DNA of 64,000 nucleotides, from contig OY764903.1 in the NCBI GenBank assembly GCA_963668605.1, forward strand, positions 6,076,001 to 6,140,000, in the 5' to 3' direction. The position numbers and the translations under genes are program-made. The stretch is from G963668605 sp963668605 (GTDB lineage Bacteria; Acidobacteriota; Terriglobia; Bryobacterales; Bryobacteraceae). Shown here in pieces: positions 26,042 through 34,520 of the stretch. Below the pieces are notes generated by a model. The model made no database searches, had not been told where the DNA came from, and saw only the letters and a list, made by a program, of their open reading frames with translations. Within the stretch, counting starts at the first letter, position 1. Every line of letters starts with the position of its first letter.

Positions 26042-27706
26042 ATGCACCTTCGACGGCTGCTTGTTGCAGTGCCGGTGTTTTTTCAGATCCTGACGGCCGC
26101 GCAACCGGTGCGCTCGCGGCACGCCATGGTCGTCAGCCGGGAACCACATGCGACGGAGGCCGGTCTGAACGTGCTGAAAGCGGGCGGCAACGCTGTGGAC
26201 GCCGCAGTCGCGGTCGGCCTTGCGCTCGCCGTGACGCACCCGTCGGCAGGGAATCTCGGTGGAGGCGGTTTCATGCTGATCCGCTTCGCCGATGGGCGCA
26301 CCACGTTTCTCGATTTTCGCGAGCGGGCGCCCGGCCGGGCCACACGCAATATGTACCTGGACGCCTCCGGGAATTCGACCGGCGGAAGCATCAGTGGTTG
26401 GCGCGCCCCGGGCGTGCCGGGCAGCGTGGGGGGATTCGAGTACGCGCACAAGAAGTATGGGAAGGCGGCGTGGAGGGATCTGCTGAATCCCGCCGTGCAA
26501 CTGGCCTCGAAAGGCTTTCCGGTCTCCTACGGGCTATCGAACAGTTTGCGCAACAGCAAGAATCTGGCGAAGTTCCCGGAATCGCGCCGCATCTTCCAGC
26601 GCGACGGAAAGTTCTTTGAAGTGGGCGAGATCCTGCTACAGCCGGAGTTGGGCCGCACGCTCGCACGCATTCAACAGCAGGGCGCACGCGATTTTTATGA
26701 GGGCGAAACGGCGCGCCTGCTTGCGAAGGAGATGGCCGCGCACGGTGGCATCATCACGCTCGAAGATCTCAAGAATTATCAGGTGGTGGAGCGTAAGACG
26801 CTGGAAGGCGACTACAAGGGTTTCCACATTATCTCGGCTCCTCCGCCCAGCTCCGGCGGCCTCGGCATTCTGCAGATGCTGGGCATGCTCGAAGGCAGCG
26901 GCTACGAAAAGGGCGGAGCGGGTTCGGCGAATGCCATCCACTACACGGCGGAAGCGATGCGGCGCTACTACGCCGACCGCAGCGAGTACGTGGCCGACCC
27001 CGATTTTTTCAAGGTGCCCGTCAAGGCGCTTTTGAACAAGCAGTACATCGCAAAGCTGCGCGCCTCGATCGATCGCGAAAAGGCCACGCCCAGCAGTAAC
27101 GTCCGCCCCGGCGACCTGTCGCGCTATGAGAGCGCGGAAACGACACATTACTCCGTCGTGGACGCCGCGGGCAATGCGGTCGCGGTGACTTATACGCTCA
27201 ACGGTGGCTACGGCTCCGGCGTCACGGTGCCCGGCATCGGCGTCCTGATGAACAATGAGATGGACGACTTCAGCGTGAAGCCGGGCACTCCGAACATGTT
27301 CGGTCTGATTCAGGGCGAGGCCAATGCGATCCAACCCGGCAAGCACCCGCTCTCGTCGATGACGCCCACGATTGTGCTGCGCGACAACAAACTCTACATG
27401 GTTGTGGGCACACCGGGCGGCTCGCGCATCATCAGTAGCGTGCTGCAAGTGATTTTGAACGTCCTCGATTTCGGGATGAATATTCAGGACGCAGTGAACC
27501 GTCCGCGCTTCCATCATCAGTGGATGCCGGACAAGCTTTACATGGAACCCGGCTTTTCGCCCGATACCGAAGCGCTGCTGCGAGCGCGTGGGCACGTGGT
27601 CGAGCGCGTAAGCACAATGTGCGAGATCGCGGCGATCGTGGTGCAGGGCGGGTGGCTCGAAGGCGCCGCGGATTCGCGCGTGGAAGGCAACGCTCTAGGC
27701 TATTAG
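26042..27706 (+). CDS. ggt: Gamma-glutamyltransferase (glutathione hydrolase)
   Basis: Periplasmic Ntn hydrolase that cleaves and transfers the gamma-glutamyl group of glutathione and related compounds. From ATG 26042 it is 554 residues, with a signal peptide (HLRRLLVAVPVFFQILTAA). The large subunit has ATEAGLNVLKAGGNAVDAAVA, GNLGGGGFMLI and DFRERAP; autocleavage should occur before Thr367 in TTHYSVVD, the catalytic residue. The small subunit continues with TYTLNGGYGSGVTVPGIGVLMNNEMDDF and GTPGGSRI. All key motifs are intact. The ATG at 26000 overlaps rlmB and is not the likely start. Confidence 0.95.
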   Translation: MHLRRLLVAVPVFFQILTAAQPVRSRHAMVVSREPHATEAGLNVLKAGGNAVDAAVAVGLALAVTHPSAGNLGGGGFMLIRFADGRTTFLDFRERAPGRATRNMYLDASGNSTGGSISGWRAPGVPGSVGGFEYAHKKYGKAAWRDLLNPAVQLASKGFPVSYGLSNSLRNSKNLAKFPESRRIFQRDGKFFEVGEILLQPELGRTLARIQQQGARDFYEGETARLLAKEMAAHGGIITLEDLKNYQVVERKTLEGDYKGFHIISAPPPSSGGLGILQMLGMLEGSGYEKGGAGSANAIHYTAEAMRRYYADRSEYVADPDFFKVPVKALLNKQYIAKLRASIDREKATPSSNVRPGDLSRYESAETTHYSVVDAAGNAVAVTYTLNGGYGSGVTVPGIGVLMNNEMDDFSVKPGTPNMFGLIQGEANAIQPGKHPLSSMTPTIVLRDNKLYMVVGTPGGSRIISSVLQVILNVLDFGMNIQDAVNRPRFHHQWMPDKLYMEPGFSPDTEALLRARGHVVERVSTMCEIAAIVVQGGWLEGAADSRVEGNALGY

Positions 27707-27724
27707 CGCGCCGAAAGAAAATCG

Positions 27725-28561
27725 ATGAATCACGTTCTCTCCACACATCTTTTCGTCAACCACAGGTTGACCACCGTATGGCTGGACCGTATCTGGCAGG
27801 CGGGCATTCCCGCGGTCGAGATCTTCTGTGCCAAACAGCATCTCGATTGGCGCGACCCCGCGCAGATGAGCGATCTGGCCGCCTGGTTCCGCGACTCCCA
27901 GTTGCAGTTGCACTCGATGCACGCGCCACTTTTCACCGATGACGTATGGGGCCGGTCGGGACCGCAGTCCATACTTTCGATCACCGAAACGACGAAATCC
28001 AAGCGCGTTGTTGTGGTCGACGAGATCAAGCGCGCCATCGAAATCGCCGAGCAGATTCCGTGCCGCTACCTGATTCAACACATCGGCACGGTCGGCGAGG
28101 AGTTCAGCGAGCAGAAGGTCGAAGCGGCCTTCACGGCTCTGGAAGAGATCAAGCTCTTTGCGCACCAGCGCGGCGTCGAAGTGCTGCTCGAGAACACGCC
28201 GAACGGCTTCTCGTCGGCCGAACGGCTCGAAGGGTTTTTGCAGGTGACGCACCTTAAGCTGAACTACTGCTTTGACATCGGGCACGCGCACATCGGCGCG
28301 GGCGTCGAGCACGAGTTCGCGATCATGAAGCCGCGTATCCGCTCGACGCATCTCCATGATAACGATGGCAAGGAAGACCGTCACTTGTTTCCAGTGCCCG
28401 GCGCCGGCGCGACCGGTATCGACTGGCACAAAGCCATACCGCTCGTGCACTCGTGCACCCATCCGGTTCCGCTGCTGCTTGAGTTGAAGGAGGCGGCGGA
28501 CTTGCAGCATCCCGTCGAAGAAGCCGCTCGTGTCTTTGAAACATTGGAGAGATATCTATGA
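27725..28561 (+). CDS. Sugar phosphate isomerase/epimerase-like TIM-barrel protein
   Basis: A 278-residue xylose-isomerase-like/AP endonuclease 2 fold. Strand-end residues typical of this metal-dependent group are visible: LHSMHAPLF, YLIQHIGT, VEVLLENTP, NYCFDIGHAHIG and RSTHLHDNDGKEDRHLFPVPG, supplying the His/Glu/Asp metal ligands. Substrate cannot be read from sequence; such proteins act as isomerases or epimerases of sugars. It starts 18 bases after ggt and overlaps asnS by four bases (ATGA), so it is likely translated together with asnS. Confidence 0.82.
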   Translation: MNHVLSTHLFVNHRLTTVWLDRIWQAGIPAVEIFCAKQHLDWRDPAQMSDLAAWFRDSQLQLHSMHAPLFTDDVWGRSGPQSILSITETTKSKRVVVVDEIKRAIEIAEQIPCRYLIQHIGTVGEEFSEQKVEAAFTALEEIKLFAHQRGVEVLLENTPNGFSSAERLEGFLQVTHLKLNYCFDIGHAHIGAGVEHEFAIMKPRIRSTHLHDNDGKEDRHLFPVPGAGATGIDWHKAIPLVHSCTHPVPLLLELKEAADLQHPVEEAARVFETLERYL

Positions 28562-29871
28562 GTTCGGTACCCCGAGTCAGAATCGCAGACGCCGCGAACC
28601 ACGCCGGCGAGACTGTCGAGATCGCAGGCTGGCTGTATAACCTGCGCAAATCAGGCAAGATTGTTTTCCCGCAGATGCGCGATGGATCGGGCATTCTGCA
28701 ATGCGTCGCTGTGAAAAGTGCGCTGCCCGAGGAGACGTTCGAAGCGCTCAAGAATTTGACACAAGAGTCGTCGCTGATCGTCACCGGCAAGCTGCGTGCC
28801 GAACAACGCGCCGCTGGAGGCTTCGAGTTGGACGTCGAAAGCGCGCAGATTCTCAGCCGCGTGCCGGAATCGCATCCCTACCCGATCACGCCGAAGGATC
28901 ACGGCATCGAGTTCCTGATGGATCATCGCCATCTGTGGCTGCGCAGCCGCCGCCAGCACGCGGTGATCCGAGTGCGCCACGAGATCATCAAGGCCATCCG
29001 GGACTATTTCGACTCGAACGGCTTCACTCTGGTGGATACGCCGATCTTCACGCCGGCCGCCTGCGAAGGCACGACGAGCCTCTTCGAAGTGAATTACTTC
29101 GACGAAGAGAAGGTCTATCTGACGCAATCGGGCCAGCTCTATAACGAGGCGACCGCGATGGCGTTCGGCAAGAGCTACTGTTTCGGGCCGACGTTCCGCG
29201 CGGAAAAGTCGAAGACGCGCCGCCATCTCACTGAGTTTTGGATGGTGGAGCCGGAGATGGCCTACGCTACGCTCGAAGACGTCAAGCGCGTGGCCGAAGA
29301 GCTGGTGGTTTTCGTAGTGCAGCGCGTTCTGGAGAATCGCCGGCCAGAACTTGCCGTGCTCGAACGCGACGTGTCGAAACTTGAATCCGTCAAGGCTCCG
29401 TTCCCGCGCATGAGCTACGACGCCGCTGTAGAACTGCTCAAGACGAAGCACAGTGAAATCCAGTGGGGCGGCGATTTCGGCGGCACCGATGAGACGCTGC
29501 TGGGTGAAGACCTCGACCGGCCGCTAATGGTCGACCGCTATCCCACGGAGATCAAGGCGTTCTATTTCGAGCCGGATCCGGAACGGCCGGAAGTCGTGCT
29601 GGGCGTCGATGTGCTCGCGCCCGAAGGCTACGGCGAGATCATCGGCGGAGGCCAGCGCGTCCACAATCTGGAGTTGCTCGAGAAGCGCCTGGCCGAACAC
29701 AACCTGCCAAAAGAGGCGTTCGAGTGGTATCTCGATTTGCGCCGCTTCGGTGGCGTTCCGCACGGCGGCTTCGGCATGGGCGTGGAGCGCTGCGTGGCGT
29801 GGATCTGCGGCCTCGATCACGTACGTGAAACGATCGCATTTCCGCGAATGCTGAACAGGACAAAGCCATAG
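28558..29871 (+). CDS. asnS: Asparaginyl-tRNA synthetase
   Basis: Class IIb aminoacyl-tRNA synthetase of 437 residues. The OB-fold anticodon-binding domain spans about 1-115 (VRIADAANHAGETVEIAGWLYNLRKSGKI). The catalytic core has motif 2 (TFRAEKSKTRRHLTEFWMVEPE) and motif 3 (PHGGFGMGVERCVAWICG), ending RETIAFPRMLNR. The ARG-loop and TRRHLTEFWMVE are AsnRS-like rather than AspRS-like. The start overlaps the upstream TIM-barrel gene. Presence of GlnRS and AsnRS in one window suggests that direct charging is used for both amides. Confidence 0.93.
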   Translation: MSSVPRVRIADAANHAGETVEIAGWLYNLRKSGKIVFPQMRDGSGILQCVAVKSALPEETFEALKNLTQESSLIVTGKLRAEQRAAGGFELDVESAQILSRVPESHPYPITPKDHGIEFLMDHRHLWLRSRRQHAVIRVRHEIIKAIRDYFDSNGFTLVDTPIFTPAACEGTTSLFEVNYFDEEKVYLTQSGQLYNEATAMAFGKSYCFGPTFRAEKSKTRRHLTEFWMVEPEMAYATLEDVKRVAEELVVFVVQRVLENRRPELAVLERDVSKLESVKAPFPRMSYDAAVELLKTKHSEIQWGGDFGGTDETLLGEDLDRPLMVDRYPTEIKAFYFEPDPERPEVVLGVDVLAPEGYGEIIGGGQRVHNLELLEKRLAEHNLPKEAFEWYLDLRRFGGVPHGGFGMGVERCVAWICGLDHVRETIAFPRMLNRTKP

Positions 29872-29880
29872 GGGCAGCCC

Positions 29881-30795
29881 ATGCGTCCATCCGCCATTGC
29901 CGTCATCGGCGCGCCCCTCGATCTGGGCGCTGGCCGGCGCGGCGTCGATATGGGCCCATCGGCGGTCCGAGTTGCCAACCTCCAGCAACGCTTGCGCGAC
30001 CTCGGCTATGAAGTCCGCGATCTCGGCAATATCGTTGTGGAGCAGCCCGAGAGCCTGCCGGGCGGACCGAAGCGCGCGAAGTTCCTGCCGCAGATCGCTA
30101 GCGCGTGCACCAGCTTGGCGGAACTGGTGGAGAATAGCGCCGCGCAGGGTTGCTTTCCGCTGGTGTTGGGCGGCGATCATTCGGTGGCCGTGGGCACTGT
30201 CTCCGGCATGGCGCGGCGCTTGCGTGCGCAGGGCGGGGAACTGGGCCTGATCTGGATCGATGCGCACACCGATATGAATACGCCGCAGAGCAGCCCGAGC
30301 GGCAATGTCCATGGCATGCCGCTGGCCTGCATCATCGGGCGCGGCCCCGTCGCCTTGACCCGGATTTTCGATTTCGCGCCGAAAGTGAATCCGAAACGTG
30401 TAGCCCTGGTGGGCATCCGCGACGTCGACATCATGGAGCGTCCGATCGTAAAGCGGTCCGGCGTGCGGGCGTTTACAATGCGCGACATCGACGAGCGCGG
30501 GATGCGCGCCGTGATGCGGGAGGCGATCCAGATTGCTTCGCAGGATACGGCTGGTTTTCACGTCTCGCTCGATATGGACGCGCTCGATCCGCTTTCGGCG
30601 CCCGGCGTCGGTACGCCGGTCAAGGGCGGGTTGACCTATCGCGAGGCTCATCTGGCGATGGAGATCCTATGCGATAGCGGGCGGATGCTTTCGATGGAAG
30701 TGGTGGAAGTAAACCCGGTGATCGACGAGGTCAACCGTACGGCCGAGTTGGCCGTGGAGTTGGTGATGTCGGCCCTCGGAAAGAGGATTCTTTGA
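29881..30795 (+). CDS. rocF: Arginase
   Basis: Hydrolyses arginine to ornithine and urea with a binuclear manganese centre. The 304-residue protein has all six metal ligands: His100 (GGDHS), Asp127, His129 and Asp131 (DAHTDMN), Asp231 and Asp233 (SLDMDALDP). The SPSGNVHGMP loop that binds the substrate alpha-amino group points to arginase rather than agmatinase. It begins nine bases after asnS and its stop overlaps the TTG start of ddl. No urease or ornithine-using gene is nearby. Confidence 0.93.
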   Translation: MRPSAIAVIGAPLDLGAGRRGVDMGPSAVRVANLQQRLRDLGYEVRDLGNIVVEQPESLPGGPKRAKFLPQIASACTSLAELVENSAAQGCFPLVLGGDHSVAVGTVSGMARRLRAQGGELGLIWIDAHTDMNTPQSSPSGNVHGMPLACIIGRGPVALTRIFDFAPKVNPKRVALVGIRDVDIMERPIVKRSGVRAFTMRDIDERGMRAVMREAIQIASQDTAGFHVSLDMDALDPLSAPGVGTPVKGGLTYREAHLAMEILCDSGRMLSMEVVEVNPVIDEVNRTAELAVELVMSALGKRIL

Positions 30796-31769
30796 AGATA
30801 CGAGTTGCACTGATTTCCGGCGGACGAAGCGGCGAGCATGAGGTCTCGCTCCGTTCGGCCGCCTCGATCCGGAGTGCGCTGGACCCGCAAAAATACGAGG
30901 TCCGCGATTACTTCATCTCGATGCAAGGCAAGTGGGAGCCAGGCCCGATTCTACCGGAGCCCGGCGGCAATCCAGGAATCGACGTCGTGTTTCCAGCGCT
31001 GCACGGCACTTTCGGCGAAGACGGCACGATGCAAGGATTGCTGGAGTTGGCGGACTTGCCGTACGTTGGGCCGGGCGTCCTGGCGTCGTCGCTGTCGATG
31101 GACAAAGAGATGCTCAAGCGTGTTTGCCGCGAGCGCGGGTTGCCGGTCGTCGAGTGGGTTACCGTCTTCCGCGGCAACCTCGACGCCGGCGCGGTCTGCG
31201 GCGCGTTGCGTTTCCCGATGTTCGTCAAGCCGGCCAACCTGGGCTCCTCGGTCGGCATTAGCAAGGTGAACGATCGCGCCGAACTTGAAACTGCTCTCGA
31301 ATATGCCGCGCAGTATGACCGCAAGGTGATTGTCGAGCGCGCGATCATCGGTATGGAATTGGAGTGCTCCGTGATGGGCAATGCCGAGCCCAGCGCCTCG
31401 CAACCGTGCGAAGTGATTCCTTCGAGGGCGTTCTACGACTACGAGGACAAATACCTGCTCGACAAGGCGAAGTTCCACCTCCCGGCACGGATCGCTCCGG
31501 AGCAGATCGCAGAGGTGCGGCGGCTTGCGGTGGACTGCTACCAGGCGGTCGAGTGCGAAGGCATGGCGCGGGTCGACTTTTTGCTCGAAGCGGCGACGGG
31601 ACAGGTTTACATCAACGAGATCAATACGATTCCCGGCTTCACCTCGATCAGTATGTTTCCGAAGATGTGGCAGCATGACGGAATCGCCTATGGCGCGCTC
31701 TTGGACCATCTGATCGAGTTGGCGCTCGAACGCCACGAATCACGAAAGGCGACGCGCTACACACGCTAA
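30792..31769 (+). CDS. ddl: D-alanine--D-alanine ligase
   Basis: ATP-grasp ligase that makes the D-Ala-D-Ala dipeptide for peptidoglycan. The 325-residue protein has SGGRSGEHEVSLRSA at the N-terminus, PALHGTFGEDGTMQG, the ATP-grasp lid (VKPANLGSSVGISK), the Tyr-containing omega loop (FYDYEDKY) and the metal-binding end INEINTIPGF. The omega-loop Tyr points to dipeptide rather than D-Ala-D-lactate synthesis. Translation starts at TTG 30792, and the TTGA overlaps the arginase stop, which implies coupling. No mur genes are present in the window. Confidence 0.94.
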   Translation: MKIRVALISGGRSGEHEVSLRSAASIRSALDPQKYEVRDYFISMQGKWEPGPILPEPGGNPGIDVVFPALHGTFGEDGTMQGLLELADLPYVGPGVLASSLSMDKEMLKRVCRERGLPVVEWVTVFRGNLDAGAVCGALRFPMFVKPANLGSSVGISKVNDRAELETALEYAAQYDRKVIVERAIIGMELECSVMGNAEPSASQPCEVIPSRAFYDYEDKYLLDKAKFHLPARIAPEQIAEVRRLAVDCYQAVECEGMARVDFLLEAATGQVYINEINTIPGFTSISMFPKMWQHDGIAYGALLDHLIELALERHESRKATRYTR

Positions 31770-31770
31770 G

Positions 31771-33165
31771 ATGTTCCCGCTGCTAGTTGCATTCCTGCTT
31801 TTTTCCGACGACCTCTCCAATGAAGTCAAGCGCTTCGTGGATGTGCTCACGACTGTGCAGAGCCAGGCCGCGGACCCAGTGCAGCCGGCCAAGGCGATCT
31901 ATGAAGGTGCAATTCCCGGCATGTTGCGCCGCCTCGACCCGCACTCCGTCTTTTTCGATCCGGTGCAATTCGAGCAACTTCAGCGCATGGAGAAATCGAC
32001 GAGTAAGGGGTTCGGCAGTGTGGTCTCCGTCCTGCCGGGGCGCGTGATTGTGTTGCAGACGCTGCCCGGCACGCCTTCGGCGAAATCGGGCATTGCGCCC
32101 GGCGACGAAATTCTGGCGGTGAATAACATCCGTCTCGATCTGCTCGACATCGATCAACTGGTGGAAGTGTTGAGCCAGACGCGTCAGGGGCAGGCCAGAC
32201 TCGATGTGCGCAGACCGGGCAACGTGCGCTTGCTTCAGTTCGTGATGACGCCCGAGGAGATGCAGGCGCCCAGCGTCGACCGCGCATTCTTGCTGCGCCC
32301 GGACGTTGGCTACCTGCGTGTGGCGAGCTTCGATGAAAAGACCGGCGCGCAGATTCGGGATGCGATCGAGAAATTGGGTGGCGCAAACCTGCGCGGCCTC
32401 GTACTCGATCTGCGCAACAATCCCGGCGGCGTTTTGAATGCGGCGCTCGATACCGCCGCGTTGTTCCTCGAACCGGATCAAAAGATTCTGAGCGTGCGTG
32501 GACGCAGCGTGAAAGGCGAGGAGGTCAAAGTGCCGGCGAACGCCAAACCATATCGCTTTGCGCTCGCGCTGATCGTCAACGAGAAGAGCGCGAGCGCGTC
32601 GGAGATCGTCGCCGGAGCGCTCCAGGACCACAAACGCGCGGTGATCGCCGGTGAACCGACATATGGCAAAGGCTTGGTGCAAAGCGTCACGCCGCTTTCG
32701 CAAGGCGCCGCGCTGGCGCTCACCACGGCGTTTTACTACACGCCACAAGGCCGCTCGATTCAGCGCCCGCTTGCCGGGACGCAACTCGGCGGCGCTGTCG
32801 AAGCGAGCGGCAGGAAGTACGGCATCCAGCCGGATGTGGCGGTTCGGCCTGCGGGATACTCACGCCTGCGTGTCGCCTTGGACGCCAGCGGATCGTTTGC
32901 CAGCTTCGCCACCGAGTATCTGCGCAAGCACAAGGTCGACGAGAAGTTCGAGGCGACCCCCGCGCTGCTCGACGAGTTTCAGGGTTTTCTCGCGCCGCGC
33001 AACATTCGTCCCGGCGTGGGCGAGTGGTCGGTGGATCGCGAATGGATCCGCAGCCGGCTGCATCAGGAGATTTTCAATCAGGCGCTCGGCGTGGAAAAGG
33101 GCGATGAAATCGAAGCGCAACGCGACCCGCAGATTCAGGAAGCCTTGTCCGCACTGAAGTTGTAG
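31771..33165 (+). CDS. S41-family C-terminal processing peptidase
   Basis: Exported serine protease with a PDZ domain, cleaving C-terminal tails of periplasmic proteins. The 464 residues start directly after ddl (one base apart) with a short hydrophobic leader (FPLLVAFLLF). The PDZ domain is at about 85-150 (GTPSAKSGIAPGDEILAVNNI). The catalytic Ser/Lys dyad is Ser275 in KSASASEIVAGAL and Lys300 in TYGKGLVQ, 25 residues apart as in known CtpA enzymes. LDLRNNPGGVLNAALD is the usual oxyanion strand. It ends a five-gene coupled run from the TIM-barrel gene. Confidence 0.92.
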   Translation: MFPLLVAFLLFSDDLSNEVKRFVDVLTTVQSQAADPVQPAKAIYEGAIPGMLRRLDPHSVFFDPVQFEQLQRMEKSTSKGFGSVVSVLPGRVIVLQTLPGTPSAKSGIAPGDEILAVNNIRLDLLDIDQLVEVLSQTRQGQARLDVRRPGNVRLLQFVMTPEEMQAPSVDRAFLLRPDVGYLRVASFDEKTGAQIRDAIEKLGGANLRGLVLDLRNNPGGVLNAALDTAALFLEPDQKILSVRGRSVKGEEVKVPANAKPYRFALALIVNEKSASASEIVAGALQDHKRAVIAGEPTYGKGLVQSVTPLSQGAALALTTAFYYTPQGRSIQRPLAGTQLGGAVEASGRKYGIQPDVAVRPAGYSRLRVALDASGSFASFATEYLRKHKVDEKFEATPALLDEFQGFLAPRNIRPGVGEWSVDREWIRSRLHQEIFNQALGVEKGDEIEAQRDPQIQEALSALKL

Positions 33166-33234
33166 CGCTCAGCTTAGCGATTTCACCACTCTTTGTTGAT
33201 GATTGTGGAACGTTCCAGGGGATCGGAGCATTCC

Positions 33235-33357
33235 CGCCTCCGGTCGCTCGCGCTCGCGGCACTGCTAATTCATCTGCGTAATTCGGATCGCCACACCGGG
33301 CGCCACGCTTCATAATGGTGCCGGGAAACGGTGCCGGGAACGAGAGTGACCGGAGGC
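33235..33357. repeat. Second copy of the inverted-repeat intergenic element
   Basis: The 225-base gap between the S41 peptidase and thiL contains an arm at 33235-33262 (CGCCTCCGGTCGCTCGCGCT, then CGCGGCAC) and a matching reverse arm at 33331-33357 (GTGCCGGGAACGAGAGTGAC, then CGGAGG). A short direct repeat (GGTGCCGGGAA) occurs just before the right arm. The middle shares no tandem units with the copy at 8052-8386. No reading frame is evident. Confidence 0.8.
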
Positions 33358-33390
33358 TGCGATTCCACCGCTTTTCGTCAGTACTGGCGG

Positions 33391-34308
33391 TCACACTCCC
33401 GTCCTGTCCCGAAAATGATCGTAGCCGCGTGCGGCAAGCGGACGCCCGAAGAGCGCGACGTTTCCGGGCTTGCCCGCGCGGATAGTTCCGATGCGCGTCA
33501 ACGGCAGGCCCGCGTGTGTCGCGGGAACCTTCGTCCCCGGCCGCACGGTGAAGAGCAACTCGTAGTCTTCGCCGCCGTGCAGCGCGTGGTCGAGCGTTGC
33601 GCCGTGGAAGACGGGGATCGGCTCATTGAGTTCCGCCGAGACGCCCGATTCGAGGCATAGGCGCTTGAGATCGAGCGAGATGCCGTCGCTCAGATCCATG
33701 GCCGCACTGGCGCGCAGCGTCTCGCGGAGATATAGGCCGAGTGCGATGCGTGGCTCTGGTTTGAGATGGCGCCGCCACGCCGCGCCTTTTCCCGATTCGA
33801 GGCCAAGCGCCGCTCCGCCCAGTGCGCCGGAGACGTAGACGAAATCGCCCGGCCGGGCGCCCGCGCGGCGCAGCGCAGTGCCGCGCGGAAGCGACCCGCA
33901 CACGACGATGTCGCAGAGCAGCGTCGAGGCGTGAGCCAGGTCGCCGCCCGCCAGCGTGACGGAGTGCAATTGCGCCAATTTCAAGAGACCGCCGTAGAAA
34001 CGTTGGATCCAGGGGCTTCCAGCCCACTCCGGCAATGCCAGCGAGAGCAGGCAGAAGCGCGGCGTCGCGCCCATGGCGGCAATGTCGCTGAGGCCGCGCG
34101 CCAGGGCCTTCCAACCGATTTCAGCCGGACGATGCGTGGCCGCGCGAAAATGCACGTCCTCAATCAGCATGTCTGTCGTGAAGACGAGTTCGTCGCGCGC
34201 GCCGCTCGGCCGGAAGATGGCGCAATCGTCCCCGATGCCGAGCGTCATGCCGCGGGCGGTTGGCGCCGTGCGGCGGCGTAGCGCGGCAACGATACGATTC
34301 TCATCCAT
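33391..34308 (-). CDS. thiL: Thiamine-monophosphate kinase
   Basis: Phosphorylates thiamine monophosphate to the active diphosphate cofactor with ATP. The 305 residues show the ThiL pattern: GIGDDCA and TTDMLIEDVHF near the N-terminus, GGDLAHAS (metal/ATP site), YVSGALGGAALGL, a DLSDG segment and GGEDYELLFTV. The start at 34308 is an ATG with a family-like beginning (MDENRIVAALRR). No other thi gene is present. The upstream region holds the terminator of gapA. Confidence 0.92.
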   Translation of the reverse strand: MDENRIVAALRRRTAPTARGMTLGIGDDCAIFRPSGARDELVFTTDMLIEDVHFRAATHRPAEIGWKALARGLSDIAAMGATPRFCLLSLALPEWAGSPWIQRFYGGLLKLAQLHSVTLAGGDLAHASTLLCDIVVCGSLPRGTALRRAGARPGDFVYVSGALGGAALGLESGKGAAWRRHLKPEPRIALGLYLRETLRASAAMDLSDGISLDLKRLCLESGVSAELNEPIPVFHGATLDHALHGGEDYELLFTVRPGTKVPATHAGLPLTRIGTIRAGKPGNVALFGRPLAARGYDHFRDRTGV

Positions 34309-34331
34309 AAGCGATCTCCATTTTCACCCAA

Positions 34332-34384
34332 AAAACAAGACGGCGGGCGCTGACCCCAAAGGTCGACGCCCGCCGTCTTGTTTT
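34332..34384. terminator. Bidirectional hairpin terminator between gapA and thiL
   Basis: A very long near-perfect inverted repeat (22 of 24 positions pair) has an AAAACAAGACGGCGGGCG-type left arm at 34332-34355 and its complement at 34361-34384, around a short CCAAA loop. Runs of A and T at the outer ends make it a symmetrical terminator. On the minus strand it would stop gapA transcripts before thiL. Confidence 0.8.
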
Positions 34385-34411
34385 CAATAGACCAGTAAAC
34401 TAATGGTTTAT

Positions 34412-34501
34412 GGGGGGCGGTCCCCTTGGACCGCGCCGGGTCCCTTGACCCGGCCAAACCCGACCTGGGGGTCGGGTTGCGGCTCAGGGGAGCCGCCCCC
34501 C
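34412..34501. repeat. Structured region with four hairpins and an outer stem
   Basis: Outer arms GGGGGGCGG (34412-34420) and CCGCCCCCC (34493-34501) enclose four short perfect hairpins: GCGGTCC/GGACCGC, CCGGGTC/GACCCGG, AACCCGAC/GTCGGGTT and GCGGCT/AGCCGC. The first and last compete partly with the outer stem, so two alternative folds exist. It lies just after the gapA stop codon. A minimal form of the outer stem occurs at 3600-3624. Confidence 0.75.
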
Positions 34502-34520
34502 GCAACTCAGCAAACGTAAA

